Shown here in pieces: positions 9,481 to 20,592 of a DNA stretch of 45,591 nucleotides. A program made the position numbers and the translations under genes. The notes under the pieces were generated by a model. That model made no database searches. It saw nothing but the letters and a program-made list of their open reading frames with translations, and was not told the origin of the DNA. Source of the stretch: Burkholderiales bacterium PBB6 (GTDB taxonomy: Bacteria; Pseudomonadota; Gammaproteobacteria; Burkholderiales; Burkholderiaceae_C). The DNA lies in NCBI GenBank assembly GCA_002255925.1, contig NKIH01000010.1:1-45591 (forward strand). The letters run 5' to 3'. Positions within the stretch are counted from its first letter, which is position 1. Each line of letters starts with the position of its first letter.

Positions 9481-10575
9481 GTGAATGCCCGCGTGGCAGC
9501 ACCGCCCTTCTCCAACACCCCCATGCCGACGCCCCGCCGCCAGATGCCCCGCCGCATCTACCCCTTGCGCATCCTGGGCATGGGGCTGGGTGGCATGGTG
9601 GTGGCCACGGTGCTGTGGGAGCGCCAGGCATCCCCCCTGGCCTGGACGGCGCTGTTGCTGGCCACGCTGGTGTGGCCGCACGTGGCCTACCTGCTCACAC
9701 GCCGCGCCGCCGACCCATACGCCGCCGAGGTGCGCAACCTGCTCATCGACTCGGCGCTGGTCGCTGCGCTGGTGCCGCTGATGCACTTCAACCTGCTGCC
9801 CAGCGTGATGCTGCTCACCCTGACCATGGTGGACAAGATCACCACCGGCATCCGGGGGCTGTGGGTGCGCGCCCTGTGGGTGATGCTGGCGGCCGGTGTG
9901 GCCAGCACGGCGGTCATGGGGCTGCACTGGGCGCCCGAGACCTCCATGCGCGTGATAGTGGCCTGTCTGCCGGTGATGTCGCTGCACACGCTGTCGGTCA
10001 GCGCCGTGAGCTACCAGCTCATCCGGCAGTCTGCGCGCCAGAACCAGATGCTGGACGAACTGCGCCGCGTGGACGCACTGACCGGCCTGTTCGGGCGCGG
10101 CCACTGGCAAGAGCAGGCAGAGGCCGCACTGCGCCGCCACCACACCACCGACGAGCCCGCCTGCATGCTGATGCTGGACATCGACCATTTCAAGGAGATC
10201 AACGACGCTTACGGCCACACCGTGGGCGATGAGGTCATCCGCGCGCTGGCGCATGTGGTGCGGGGCAACGTGCGCGCCGGTGACTGCGCGGGGCGCTACG
10301 GCGGGGACGAATTCGCCATCGTGCTGCCCGGCATGCATGCGCGCGACGCCCTGGCCATTGCCCAGCGCATCCGCGAGCAGACAGAAGGCGTGCGCCTGCG
10401 CAGCCTGCCCGAACTGCGCATCACCAGCAGCATCGGCGTGGCCCCGGCCGACCACCGCCACAGCAGCCTGCGGGCGTGGATCGACGCCGCGGACGCAGCG
10501 CTGTACGTCGCCAAAAACGGCGGACGCAATCAGGTGGCGGGGTGCATGGAGCCAGCGCTGGTACCAGCGGTGTAG
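9481..10575 (+). CDS. diguanylate cyclase with MASE2-like membrane domain
   Basis: A 364-residue protein. The N-terminal half (about residues 25-185) has several hydrophobic segments resembling the MASE2 sensor domain of AdrA/DgcC-type enzymes. The C-terminal half is a GGDEF domain with an intact active site, GGDEF at residues 274-278, preceded by RAGD exactly five residues upstream, which is the RxxD product-inhibition site. It is therefore expected to make cyclic di-GMP at the inner membrane and to be feedback inhibited. The start is uncertain: GTG at 9481 gives the full frame, but ATG at 9523 is an alternative and neither has a clear ribosome site. The 221 bp upstream hold no recognisable gene. 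Confidence 0.85.
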   Translation: MNARVAAPPFSNTPMPTPRRQMPRRIYPLRILGMGLGGMVVATVLWERQASPLAWTALLLATLVWPHVAYLLTRRAADPYAAEVRNLLIDSALVAALVPLMHFNLLPSVMLLTLTMVDKITTGIRGLWVRALWVMLAAGVASTAVMGLHWAPETSMRVIVACLPVMSLHTLSVSAVSYQLIRQSARQNQMLDELRRVDALTGLFGRGHWQEQAEAALRRHHTTDEPACMLMLDIDHFKEINDAYGHTVGDEVIRALAHVVRGNVRAGDCAGRYGGDEFAIVLPGMHARDALAIAQRIREQTEGVRLRSLPELRITSSIGVAPADHRHSSLRAWIDAADAALYVAKNGGRNQVAGCMEPALVPAV

Positions 10576-10596
10576 CAGCCAGCACTGCGGCCGGCG

Positions 10597-10782
10597 TCAG
10601 GGCTCGTTGGCGGCTGCAGGGTTCACCGGCCACTGCACCCGCACCGTGCAACCAGCGCCCGGCACCGCCGTCGCGCTAACCTCTGCGCCGTGGCGCTGCG
10701 CAATGGCGCGGCACAGTGCGAGCCCCGCGCCCACCCCCTCGAACTCCGTCTCGCGGTGCAGGCGCTGGAACACGCCGAACAA
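10597..10782 (-). pseudogene. 3' remnant of a sensor histidine kinase gene
   Basis: An open frame entering from the IS1071 boundary encodes about 61 residues of the C-terminal ATPase domain of a histidine kinase: an F-box-like VFQRLHRE, a G2-box-like [12 protein letters not shown], and the closing [10 protein letters not shown] strand. The catalytic N, D and G1 boxes and the whole sensor part are missing. IS1071 cuts the gene at 10782, so this is the broken right edge of the chromosomal block. It is convergent with the diguanylate cyclase gene, 21 bp away. Confidence 0.75.
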
Positions 10783-10915
10783 GGGGTCCCCTCGTTTTCA
10801 GTGCAATAACTGGCGGTACGCAAACCCAGCACTGGCGCGGGGGTGGTGTTGGTAGATCGTTGATTCTGTTGGCTTTCCTGTTCACTTCTCAAACGGGTAT
10901 CGTGGCCTCCCACTA

Positions 10916-11284
10916 ATGGGGTTCACGATGCAGGACTGGCAAACGACGTTTTTGGGGATGCGTGAGCTGCCCCGCGATATCAGTGACTTCGAGATGAAGG
11001 CGTTTTTCACCTTCGATGGTGCAGAGCGCGAGGCAATCAATGCGCGCCGGGGTGACGCCCACAAGCTCGGTCTGGCGCTGCATATCGGGTTTTTGCGCAT
11101 GAGTGGCCGCCTGCTGTATGCCTTTCGGGTGGTTCCCGTCGCCCTGTGGCGCCACTTGAGCGAGGAACTTGGCATTGCCACCCCTGATGTGGCTTCGCTG
11201 CGCACGCTGTACGGGCGGGAGAAGACACTGTTCGATCACCAGCAAGTAGCGTGCACGGCCCTTGGTTTTCGGTGGATGCCCTGA
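10916..11284 (+). pseudogene. tnpA: IS1071 tnpA, N-terminal remnant
   Basis: Encodes about 120 residues of the N-terminal DUF4158 region of the IS1071 transposase, with MQDWQTTFLGMRELPRDISD at the start and LGFRWMP just before the stop. The full protein is about 970 residues. The frame ends at the internal deletion junction near 11275-11285. Without the central catalytic region it cannot transpose, although the N-terminal part of Tn3-family transposases contributes to terminal-repeat binding. Confidence 0.88.
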
Positions 11285-11835
11285 TCGAAAAGCATTGGGA
11301 CAGCCCGGTGCATCTGGCGGCTTCGGTCATGAGTGGTCACGCCAGTGCGGTGGCAGCACTGGCGCGGTTTGGCTCTGCTGCCCAGGGTGACCCCATCTAT
11401 GACGCTGGCGTGCAATTGGGACGTTTGCTGCGAACCGCGTTCCTTGCCGACTACTTTGTTAAGGACGCTTTCAGGAATGAATTGCGCCGGGTGCTCAACC
11501 GGGGGGAGGCGGTCAACGCCCTCAAGCGCGCCATTTACACCGGCCGGATCAGCCCGGCACAGGCCAAACGTGTGGACGAAATGCAGGCTGTGGCCGACGC
11601 GTTGAGTCTGCTGGCCAACATCGTCATGGCGTGGAACACGTCACAAATGCAGGCTGTTCTGGATCGCTGGTCGAACCGCCGCCAGGCCATTCCGCCGGAA
11701 CTGATCGGAAAAATTGCTCCCACCAGGCTGGAAAGCATCAACCTGCGAGGCGTGTTCCGCTTTCCTGTTGACCGTTATGCCGACCAAATCCTGCCCTCGC
11801 GGCAGGGAGCACCGATAACTGGCACCAACGGATGA
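11251..11835 (+). pseudogene. tnpA: IS1071 tnpA, C-terminal remnant
   Basis: Encodes the C-terminal 185 or so residues of the IS1071 transposase, from DALIEKHWDSPVHLAASVMS to the natural end. It lies in a different frame from the N-terminal remnant, so the internal deletion also caused a frame change. The first few codons before the junction are artefacts of the shifted frame. The segment aligns with the Tn3-family end region containing the catalytic glutamate, but both catalytic aspartates are lost with the deletion. Confidence 0.88.
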
Positions 11836-11978
11836 AACCGATCACGGTTTGACGCCACGAATCGCAGATTTGAAAGTGAACAGGAAAGTCAATGAAATCA
11901 ACGATCTACCAACACCACCTCCGCGCCAGTGCTAGCTTTTCGTACCGTCACTTATTGCACTGAAAACGAGGGGACCCC

Positions 11979-12235
11979 GAAAAGCCCCCGATAGACGAAT
12001 CGGGCGCGTCGGCCCGAGCCTCGAATGGCTCCAGGCCGGGAAAAATGGGCAAGTTAGCCAGGATCAGGCCGATTTCATGCGTGCTGGCACTCGAATTCGA
12101 CCGCCAAGCCCCGGAAACAGAGCCTTCGCGGGCAGTGATTCGTCTATCGTGTTCACTTTCGCCGGCAGGCATCCGGCTCGCATCGAGGCGGCCGCCGTAG
12201 GGCAGTGGCTGGCCAGCGGTTCGCATGAGCTGTTC
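11979..12235. other. small-plasmid backbone fragment with two iteron-like motifs
   Basis: This 257-bp stretch between IS1071 and the mer-side inverted repeat holds no convincing gene. It contains the iteron core GATAGACGA at 11990-11998, inside the hairpin CCCGAT...ATCGGG (11988-12005), and the inverted core TCGTCTATC at 12140-12148. The same core forms the eight iterons at 39883-40220. The two target duplications (GAAAA with 45462, TGTTC with 39245) show that it once joined 45466 on one side and 39250 on the other. Confidence 0.7.
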
Positions 12236-12273
12236 GGGGTCGTCTCAGAAAACGGAAAATAAAGCACGCTAAG
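12236..12273 (+). repeat. 38-bp left terminal inverted repeat of the mer transposon
   Basis: It begins GGGGTCGTCTCAGAAAACGG and ends AAAGCACGCTAAG, the terminal repeat typical of Tn501/Tn21-group transposons. It overlaps the stop codon of merR. The preceding TGTTC matches the bases after 39244. Confidence 0.95.
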
Positions 12274-12703
12274 GCGTCGCCGCCCCTGCCAGGCTTGCCC
12301 CGCCCTGTAGTGACGCGATCAACGGGCAGGAAACATTCCCCTTTCGTGCATGGCAGGCGCACACGAGTTCAGACAGCACGGTTTCCATGCGCGCCAAGTC
12401 GGCCATCTTCTCGCGCACGTCCTTGAGCTTGTGCTCGGCCACGCTGCTGGCTTCCTCGCAGTGGGTGCCATCGTCGAGCCGCAGCAGCTCGGCGATTTCA
12501 TCCAGGCTGAAGCCCAACCGCTGAGCGGATTTCACGAACCGCACCCGCGTTACATCCGCCTCCCCATAGCGGCGGATGCTGCCGTAAGGCTTGTCCGGCT
12601 CGGGCAGCAAGCCCTTGCGCTGATAGAACCGGATCGTCTCCACATTGACGCCGGCCGCCTTGGCAAAAACGCCAATGGTTAGGTTCTCCAAAGTATTTTC
12701 CAT
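12269..12703 (-). CDS. merR: mercury-responsive regulator MerR
   Basis: A 144-residue MerR. The winged helix-turn-helix is at about residues 8-75 ([20 protein letters not shown]). A dimerisation helix follows, then the Hg(II) ligands: a cysteine in THCEE and two in [13 protein letters not shown]. The dimer represses without mercury and untwists the operator to activate the mer promoter when mercury binds. The gene is divergent from merT and reads toward the transposon end. The start [11 protein letters not shown] fits the family. The open frame continues upstream but would run through the mer promoter. Confidence 0.97.
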   Translation of the reverse strand: MENTLENLTIGVFAKAAGVNVETIRFYQRKGLLPEPDKPYGSIRRYGEADVTRVRFVKSAQRLGFSLDEIAELLRLDDGTHCEEASSVAEHKLKDVREKMADLARMETVLSELVCACHARKGNVSCPLIASLQGGASLAGAATP

Positions 12704-12708
12704 ATCGC

Positions 12709-12739
12709 TTGACTCCGTACATGAGTACGGAAGTAAGGT
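12709..12739 (+). promoter_or_regulatory. mer operator-promoter
   Basis: The -35 box TTGACT (12709-12714) and -10 box TAAGGT (12734-12739) are separated by 19 bp, the over-long spacer typical of MerR-activated promoters. The dyad CCGTACATGAGTACGG (12715-12730) lies within the spacer and is the MerR operator. It drives merT through merE and overlaps the merR promoter. Confidence 0.95.
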
Positions 12740-12773
12740 TACGCTATCCAATCCAAATTCAAAAGGCCAACGT

Positions 12774-13124
12774 ATGTCTGAATCGCAAAACGGGCGCGGT
12801 GCGCTCTTCGCCGGCGGGCTGGCCGCCATCCTCGCCTCCGCTTGCTGCCTCGGGCCGCTGGTTCTGATCGCCTTGGGCTTCAGCGGGGCTTGGATCGGCA
12901 ACCTGACCGTGCTGGAGCCGTATCGCCCGATTTTCATCGGCGCAGCGCTGGTGGCGTTGTTCTTCGCCTGGCGGCGCATCTACCGCCCTGCGCAAGCCTG
13001 TAGGCCGGGTGAGGTCTGCGCGATTCCCCAAGTGCGAGCGACCTACAAGCTCATTTTCTGGGTCGTGGCCGTACTGGTTCTGGTCGCGCTCGGATTTCCC
13101 TATGTCATGCCATTTTTCTACTGA
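12774..13124 (+). CDS. merT: mercuric ion transporter MerT
   Basis: A 116-residue inner-membrane protein with three hydrophobic helices. The Cys24-Cys25 pair in the first helix (ASACCLGPL) and a second pair in [11 protein letters not shown] on the cytoplasmic loop relay Hg(II) from MerP to MerA. It is the first gene after the mer promoter, with merP 12 bp downstream. Length and order match Tn501/Tn21. Confidence 0.97.
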   Translation: MSESQNGRGALFAGGLAAILASACCLGPLVLIALGFSGAWIGNLTVLEPYRPIFIGAALVALFFAWRRIYRPAQACRPGEVCAIPQVRATYKLIFWVVAVLVLVALGFPYVMPFFY

Positions 13125-13136
13125 TCGGAGTTCACC

Positions 13137-13412
13137 ATGAAGAAACTGTTTGCCTCCCTCGCCCTCGCCGCCGTTGTTGCCCCCGTGTGGGCCGCTACCC
13201 AGCCCGTCACGCTGTCCGTACCGGGCATGACGTGCTCGGCCTGTCCGATCACCGTCAAGAAGGCGATTTCCAAGGTCGATGGCGTCAGTAAAGTTGCCGT
13301 GACCTTCGAGACCCGCGAAGCGGTGGTCACCTTCGATGATGCCAAGACCAGTGTGCAGAAGCTGACCAAGGCAACCGGGGACGCGGGCTATCCCTCCAGC
13401 GTCAAGCAGTGA
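13137..13412 (+). CDS. merP: periplasmic mercury-binding protein MerP
   Basis: A 91-residue protein with a cleavable signal peptide ending near AAVVAPVWA. It has one heavy-metal-associated domain with GMTCSAC, where Cys33 and Cys36 bind Hg(II). It scavenges mercury in the periplasm and hands it to MerT. GGAG lies just before the ATG. Confidence 0.97.
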   Translation: MKKLFASLALAAVVAPVWAATQPVTLSVPGMTCSACPITVKKAISKVDGVSKVAVTFETREAVVTFDDAKTSVQKLTKATGDAGYPSSVKQ

Positions 13413-13439
13413 GCCACTGAACCCGACCCTGGGGCGATC

Positions 13440-13862
13440 ATGGGACTGATCACACGCATTGCCGACAAGGCCGGCGCGCTTGGCAGTGTGGTTTCCGCGA
13501 TGGGCTGCGCCGCCTGTTTTCCGGCCATCGCCAGCTTGGGCGCGGCCATCGGGCTGGGCTTTCTACAGGAATACGAAGGCTTGTTCATTTTCACGCTGCT
13601 GCCGCTGTTCGCCGTCGTCGCTTTGCTGGCGAATGCACTGGGCTGGCTCAGTCATCGGCAATGGCACCGCAGCCTGCTCGGCATGATCGGGCCAGCCATC
13701 GTGTTCGCCGGAACCGTCTGGTTGCTTGGCAACTGGTGGACAGCGCGCCTCGTATACACCGGCCTGGCCCTGATGATCGGCGTGTCGATCTGGGACTTGG
13801 TTTCACCGGCAAATCGCCGCTGCGGGCCGGATGGCTGCGAACTCCCAGCAAAACACGGCTGA
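13440..13862 (+). CDS. merC: mercury transporter MerC
   Basis: A 140-residue inner-membrane protein with four hydrophobic segments and the paired cysteines GCAACFP in the first one, plus CGPDGC near the C-terminus. MerC is an additional Hg(II) importer found in Tn21-type operons and absent from Tn501 itself. Its presence between merP and merA therefore makes this operon Tn21-like in content, even though the element has no integron. Confidence 0.95.
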   Translation: MGLITRIADKAGALGSVVSAMGCAACFPAIASLGAAIGLGFLQEYEGLFIFTLLPLFAVVALLANALGWLSHRQWHRSLLGMIGPAIVFAGTVWLLGNWWTARLVYTGLALMIGVSIWDLVSPANRRCGPDGCELPAKHG

Positions 13863-13901
13863 CGGCGTGAGCCAGCGGCCAACACAGAAAAGGAACGATG
13901 A

Positions 13902-15587
<1,686 letters not shown>

Positions 15588-15604
15588 GAAAAAGGAGGTG
15601 TTCG

Positions 15605-15970
15605 ATGAACGCCTACACGGTGTCCCGGCTGGCCCTTGATGCCGGGGTGAGCGTGCATATCGTGCGCGACTACCTGCTGCGCGGACTGCTGCGGCCGGTG
15701 GCGTGCACGCCAGGCGGCTACGGCCTGTTCGACGAGGCTGCCTTGCAGCGGCTGTGCTTCGTGCGGTCCGCCTTCGAAGCGGGCATCGGCCTCGATGCGC
15801 TGGCGCGGCTGTTCCGGGCGCTGGATGCAGCGGACGGTGGCGAAGCGGCCACGCAGCTTGCCGTGCTGCGCCAGTTCGTCGAACGCCGGCGCGAAGCGTT
15901 GGCCGATCTGGAAGCGCAGTTGGCCACCCTGCCGACCGAGCCGGCACAGCACGCGGAGAGTCTGCCATGA
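15605..15970 (+). CDS. merD: mer operon co-regulator MerD
   Basis: A 121-residue protein with a MerR-type N-terminal helix-turn-helix ([20 protein letters not shown]) but without the mercury-binding cysteines of MerR. In characterised operons it binds the same operator and helps switch the operon off. AAGGAGG lies upstream of the chosen ATG. Its stop overlaps the merE start. Confidence 0.95.
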   Translation: MNAYTVSRLALDAGVSVHIVRDYLLRGLLRPVACTPGGYGLFDEAALQRLCFVRSAFEAGIGLDALARLFRALDAADGGEAATQLAVLRQFVERRREALADLEAQLATLPTEPAQHAESLP

Positions 15971-16203
15971 ACGGCCCGGAACGCCTGCCGACCAAGACAC
16001 GCAAGCCGTTCACCGGCTACCTGTGGGGCGCGCTGGCCGTGCTCACCTGTCCCTGCCATTTGCCGATTCTCGCCGTTGTGCTGGCCGGAACGACCGCCGG
16101 CGCATTCATCGGGGAGCATTGGGGTATTGCAGCCCTCACGCTGACCGGCTTGTTCGTGCTGTCCGTGACGCGGCTACTGCGGGCCTTCCGGGGCGGATCA
16201 TGA
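15967..16203 (+). CDS. merE: mercury transporter MerE
   Basis: A 78-residue protein with two transmembrane helices and a cysteine pair in LTCPCHLP, matching MerE, a broad mercury and organomercury importer. The ATG overlaps the merD stop (ATGA), and the stop overlaps the next ATG (ATGA), so it is translationally coupled on both sides. Confidence 0.95.
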   Translation: MNGPERLPTKTRKPFTGYLWGALAVLTCPCHLPILAVVLAGTTAGAFIGEHWGIAALTLTGLFVLSVTRLLRAFRGGS

Positions 16204-17201
16204 CGACCTCGCACCCCGCCGGATGGACGGCGACCGAGTTGGCGCAGGCGGTTGTGCGCGGGCAACTTGAGCTGCATTACCAGCCGATAGTCGATCTGCG
16301 CAGTGACCAGATTGTCGGTGCGGAAGCCCTGTTGCGCTGGCGTCATCCGACGCTCGGGCTGCTGCCGCCCGGCCAGTTCCTGCCTGTGGTCGAATCGTCC
16401 GGCCTGATGCCGGAAATCGGTGCCTGGGTGCTGGGCGCAGCCTGCCGCCAGATGCGCGAGTGGCGGAAGCTGGCGTGGCAACCGTTCCGGCTGGCCGTCA
16501 ATGTTTCGGCGAGCCAAGTGAGACCGGGTTTCGACGGGTGGGTAAAGGACATGCTGGCTGATGCCGAGTTGCCCGCCGAGTCTCTTGAAATCGAGCTGAC
16601 CGAATCGGTCGCATTCGGTAATCCGGCGATCTTCCCCGCCCTGGAAGCCTTGCGACAGATCGGTGTGCGCTTCGCCGCCGATGACTTCGGCACCGGCTAT
16701 TCCTGCCTGCAACACCTGAAGTGCTGCCCGATTACTACGCTCAAGATCGACCAGTCCTTCGTCGCCGGACTCGTCGCCGATCACCGCGACCGAACCATCG
16801 TGCGCTCCGTGATTCAGCTTGCGCACGGGCTGGGCATGGACGTGGTGGCCGAGGGCGTGGAAACGCCGACCAGTCTCGCACTGTTGCGGCAAGCGGAGTG
16901 CGATACGGGACAAGGCTTCCTGTTCGCCAAGCCAATGCCGGCGGCGGCATTCGCCGCCTTTGTCAGTCAATGGAGGGGTGCCACCATGAATGCAAATGAT
17001 CCGACTGCCACCAGTTGCTGCGTGTGCTGCAAGGAAATCCCGCTCGATGCCGCCTTTACCCCGGAAGGCGTGGAGTATGTCGAGCACTTCTGCGGGCTGG
17101 AGTGCTATCAGCGCTTCCAGGCGCGGGCCAAGGCAGAGAACGAAACCGGTGCTGATCCGAACACCTGCGGCTCGCTGCCGTCAGACTCAGGCATACCCTA
17201 A
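16200..17201 (+). CDS. EAL-domain protein with C-terminal DUF3330 (mer-associated urf2)
   Basis: A 333-residue protein at the end of the mer operon. Residues 10-255 form an EAL domain in which the motifs needed for cyclic di-GMP hydrolysis look intact: [36 protein letters not shown] and QGFLF. Residues 262-333 form a DUF3330 segment with a CCVCC cysteine cluster. GGAGGGG followed by ATG at 16986 could start that part as a separate 71-residue protein. No mercury role is proven for this gene. The N-terminal part corresponds to urf2 of Tn501/Tn21. Confidence 0.9.
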   Translation: MTTSHPAGWTATELAQAVVRGQLELHYQPIVDLRSDQIVGAEALLRWRHPTLGLLPPGQFLPVVESSGLMPEIGAWVLGAACRQMREWRKLAWQPFRLAVNVSASQVRPGFDGWVKDMLADAELPAESLEIELTESVAFGNPAIFPALEALRQIGVRFAADDFGTGYSCLQHLKCCPITTLKIDQSFVAGLVADHRDRTIVRSVIQLAHGLGMDVVAEGVETPTSLALLRQAECDTGQGFLFAKPMPAAAFAAFVSQWRGATMNANDPTATSCCVCCKEIPLDAAFTPEGVEYVEHFCGLECYQRFQARAKAENETGADPNTCGSLPSDSGIP

Positions 17202-17319
17202 CCTGGCGTCAGATCGTCCGGCGCGGAAGCGTCAGAATAGAGCCGCCTCGCGAATTGTTTGACACAGCCCGTCAAAGGTCATAGATTTCTTCCTGACACA
17301 TTTCCCTCAGGAGGATACC
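17202..17319. other. probable res (resolution) site of the mer transposon
   Basis: The 118-bp gap between the EAL gene and tnpR holds several CGTCAGA/TGACA-type half sites. Examples are CGTCAGATCGTCCGG, the near-dyad TTTGACACAGCCCGTCAAA, and CTGACACATTTCCCTCAG. Tn21-group elements have a three-subsite res at this position, where TnpR binds, resolves cointegrates and represses tnpR. It ends in the AGGAGG ribosome site of tnpR. Confidence 0.7.
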
Positions 17320-17880
17320 TTGCACGGTCAGCGCATCGGTTACGTCCGCGTCAGCACCTTCGACCAGAACCCGGAACGGCAACTGGAACAGATTCCGGTG
17401 GACAAGGTGTTCACCGACAAGGCGTCGGGCAAGGATACCCGGCGGCCCGAACTGGAACGGCTGCTCGCCTTCGTGCGCGAAGGCGACACGGTGGTGGTGC
17501 ACAGCATGGATCGTCTGGCACGCAACCTCGACGACCTGCGCCGCCTGGTGCAGAGCCTCACCCGGCGCGGCGTGCGCATCGAATTCGTGAAAGAGCATTT
17601 GACCTTCACCGGCGAGGACTCGCCGATGGCGAACCTGATGCTCTCGGTGATGGGCGCGTTCGCCGAGTTCGAGCGCGCTCTGATCCGCGAGCGTCAGCGC
17701 GAGGGTATTGCGCTCGCCAAGCAACGCGGAGCTTACCGTGGCAGGAAGAAATCCCTGTCGTCTGAGCGTATTGCCGAACTGCGCCAACGTGTCGAGGCTG
17801 GCGAGCAAAAGACCAAGCTGGCTCGTGAATTCGGAATCAGTCGCGAAACCCTGTATCAATACTTGAGAACGGATCAGTAA
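17320..17880 (+). CDS. tnpR: resolvase TnpR (serine recombinase)
   Basis: A 186-residue serine recombinase. Catalytic Ser12 lies in YVRVSTFDQ, and the conserved HSMDRLARN and [19 protein letters not shown] regions follow. A C-terminal helix-turn-helix ([18 protein letters not shown]) binds res. TTG is the likely start because AGGAGG sits six bases upstream. It resolves the cointegrates formed by Tn3-type transposition and appears intact. Confidence 0.95.
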   Translation: MHGQRIGYVRVSTFDQNPERQLEQIPVDKVFTDKASGKDTRRPELERLLAFVREGDTVVVHSMDRLARNLDDLRRLVQSLTRRGVRIEFVKEHLTFTGEDSPMANLMLSVMGAFAEFERALIRERQREGIALAKQRGAYRGRKKSLSSERIAELRQRVEAGEQKTKLAREFGISRETLYQYLRTDQ

Positions 17881-17882
17881 AT

Positions 17883-20402
17883 ATGCCACGTCGTTCAATC
17901 CTGTCCGCCGCCGAGCGGGAAAACCTGCTGGCGTTGCCGGACTCCAAGGACGACCTGATCCGACATTACACATTCAGCGATACCGACCTCTCGATCATCC
18001 GACAGCGGCGCGGGCCAGCCAATCGGCTGGGCTTCGCGGTGCAGCTCTGCTACCTGCGCTTTCCAGGCGTCATCCTGGGCGTCGATGAACCGCCGTTCCC
18101 GCCCTTGTTGAAGCTGGTCGCCGAGCAGCTCAAGGTCGGCGTCGAAAGCTGGGACGAGTACGGCCAGCGGGAGCAGACCCGGCGCGAGCACCTGGTCGAG
18201 CTGCAAACCGTGTTCGATTTCCGGCCCTTCACCATGAGCCATTACCGGCAGGCCGTCCAGATGCTGACCGAGCTGGCGATGCAAACCGACAAGGGCATCG
18301 TGCTGGCCAGCGCCTTGATCGAGCACCTGCGGCGGCAGTCGGTCATTCTGCCCGCGCTCAACGCCGTCGAGCGGGCGAGTGCCGAGGCGATCACCCGCGC
18401 CAACCGGCGCATCTACGACGCCTTGGCCGAACCATTGGCGGACGTGCATCGCCGTCGCCTTGATGACTTGCTCAAGCGCCGGGACAACGGCAAGGCGACC
18501 TGGTTGGCCTGGCTGCGCCAGTCACCGGCCAAGCCGAATTCGCGCCACATGCTGGAGCACATCGAACGCCTCAAGGCGTGGCAGGCACTCGACCTGCCTT
18601 CCGGCATCGAGCGGCTGGTTCACCAGAACCGCCTGCTCAAGATCGCCCGCGAAGGCGGCCAGATGACACCCGCTGACCTGGCCAAGTTCGAGCCGCAGCG
18701 GCGTTACGCCACCCTCGTTGCGCTGGCCATCGAGGGCATGGCCACCGTCACCGACGAAATTATCGACCTGCATGACCGTATCCTGGGCAAGCTGTTCAAC
18801 GCCGCCAAGAACAAGCATCAGCAGCAGTTCCAGGCATCGGGCAAAGCCATCAATGCCAAGGTGCGCCTGTACGGGCGCATCGGCCAGGCGCTGATCGACG
18901 CCAAGCAATTGGGCCGCGACCCGTTCGCTGCCATCGAGGCCGTCATGTCCTGGGACGCCTTCGCCGAGAGCGTCACCGAGGCGCAGAAACTCGCACAGCC
19001 CGAGGACTTCGATTTCCTGCACCGCGTCGGCGAAAGCTACGCCACGCTGCGCCGCTACGCGCCGGAATTCCTTGCCGTGCTCAAGCTGCGGGCCGCGCCC
19101 GCCGCCAAGGACGTGTTCGACGCCATCGAAGTGCTGCGCAACATGAACAGCGACAACGCCCGCAAGGTGCCCGCCGATGCGCCGACCGGCTTCATCAAGC
19201 CGCGCTGGCAGAAGCTGGTGATGACCGACACCGGAATCGACCGGCGCTACTATGAACTGTGCGCGCTGTCCGAGTTGAAGAACTCCCTGCGCTCGGGCGA
19301 CATCTGGGTGCAAGGGTCACGCCAGTTCAAGGACTTCGAGGATTACCTGGTGCCACCGGCGAAGTTCGCCAGGCTCAAACAGTCCAGCGAGTTGCCGCTG
19401 GCCGTGGCCACCGATTGCGACCAGTACCTGCACGAGCGGCTGACGCTGCTGGAAACGCAGCTTGCCATCGTCAACCGCATGGCGGCGGCAAACAACCTGC
19501 CTGATGCCATCATCACCGAGTCGGGCCTGAAGATCACGCCGCTGGATGCGGCGGTACCCGACACTGCGCAGGCGTTGATCGACCAGACGGCCATGATCCT
19601 GCCGCACGTCAAGATCACCGAACTGCTGCTGGAAGTGGACGAGTGGACAGGCTTTACCCGTCACTTCGCGCACCTGAAATCGGGCGACCTGGCCAAGGAC
19701 AAGAACCTGTTGCTGACCACGATCCTGGCCGACGCGATCAACCTGGGCCTGACCAAGATGGCCGAGTCGTGCCCTGGCATGACCTACGCTAAGCTGGCGT
19801 GGCTGCAAGCCTGGCACGTCCGTGACGAAACCTATGGGGCGGCGCTGGCCGAGCTGGTCAACGCGCAGTTCCGGCATCCCTTCGCCGAGCACTGGGGCGA
19901 CGGCACCACGTCATCGTCGGACGGCCAAAACTTCCGCACTGGCAGCAAGGCCGAGAGCACCGGCCACATCAACCCGAAATACGGCAGCAGCCCAGGACGG
20001 ACGTTCTACACCCACATCTCCGACCAGTACGCGCCGTTCCACACGAAGGTCGTGAACGTCGGCGTGCGCGACTCGACCTACGTGCTCGACGGCCTGCTGT
20101 ACCACGAGTCCGATCTGCGCATCGAGGAGCACTACACCGACACGGCGGGCTTCACCGATCACGTCTTCGCGCTGATGCACCTACTAGGCTTCCGCTTCGC
20201 GCCGCGCATCCGCGACCTGGGCGACACCAAGCTCTATATTCCCAAGGGTGAAACCGCCTATGACGCGCTCAAGCCGATGATCGGCGGCACGCTCAATATC
20301 AAGCACGTCCGCGCCCATTGGGATGAAATCCTCCGGCTGGCCACGTCGATCAAGCAAGGCACGGTGACGGCCTCGCTGATGCTCAGGAAACTCGGCAGCT
20401 AG
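17883..20402 (+). pseudogene. tnpA: Tn501/Tn21-group transposase TnpA, C-terminally truncated
   Basis: Encodes 839 residues of a transposase that is normally about 990 long. The first part matches Tn501-type TnpA throughout, starting [20 protein letters not shown]. The match stops at MLRKLGS, and a TAG follows two bases after the join with unrelated DNA. In Tn3-family enzymes the third catalytic residue, a glutamate, lies beyond this point in the region with an FEQQRYRA-like motif. The truncated protein should therefore be inactive. The transposon's own right terminal repeat is lost with the same deletion. Confidence 0.93.
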
Positions 20403-20592
20403 CGGTAAGCATGGCGTTTGTCCTTCCGTTGTTGGCTGTTGGGACCGCCGGGCCCTTAGATTCTGAGTCCCAGCGTATTGGTCCTGGCGAAGCGGCCAGC
20501 TCATCGAGCTATGCCGCCAGTCCCTTGAGTTCGTCGTCCCGCGAACCGGGTGGCCGGCGCTGTCGGGGGCGGTCAAGGGAAGCAAGCGACGG
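20403..20592. other. junction sequence without a recognised gene
   Basis: Unrelated DNA joined to tnpA after codon 839. I recognise no gene, terminal repeat or recombination site here. It marks where the mer transposon's right end and adjacent plasmid DNA were deleted. Confidence 0.6.

Larger units (their letters stand above)
10783..11978 (+). mobile_element. internally deleted IS1071 (copy B, 1196 bp)
   Basis: Both terminal repeats are present: GGGGTCCCCTCGTTTTCAG at 10783 and its inverse ending at 11978, with diverged similarity running about 110 bp inwards. The complete element is about 3.2 kb, so roughly 2 kb of the interior has been lost. The two transposase remnants are in different frames. 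The left flank is AACAA and the right flank is GAAAA. GAAAA recurs immediately before IS1071 copy C at 45467. This copy is non-autonomous but its ends could be used by a full IS1071 transposase in trans. Confidence 0.93.

Noticed and set aside
12077..12262. 61-residue frame just before the mer terminal repeat
   Set aside because: It runs into the 38-bp inverted repeat, has no ribosome site and no recognisable sequence.
16986..17201. Calling DUF3330 a certain separate gene
   Set aside because: There is a good internal ribosome site, but the frame is continuous with the EAL gene, so I annotated one gene and noted the alternative.
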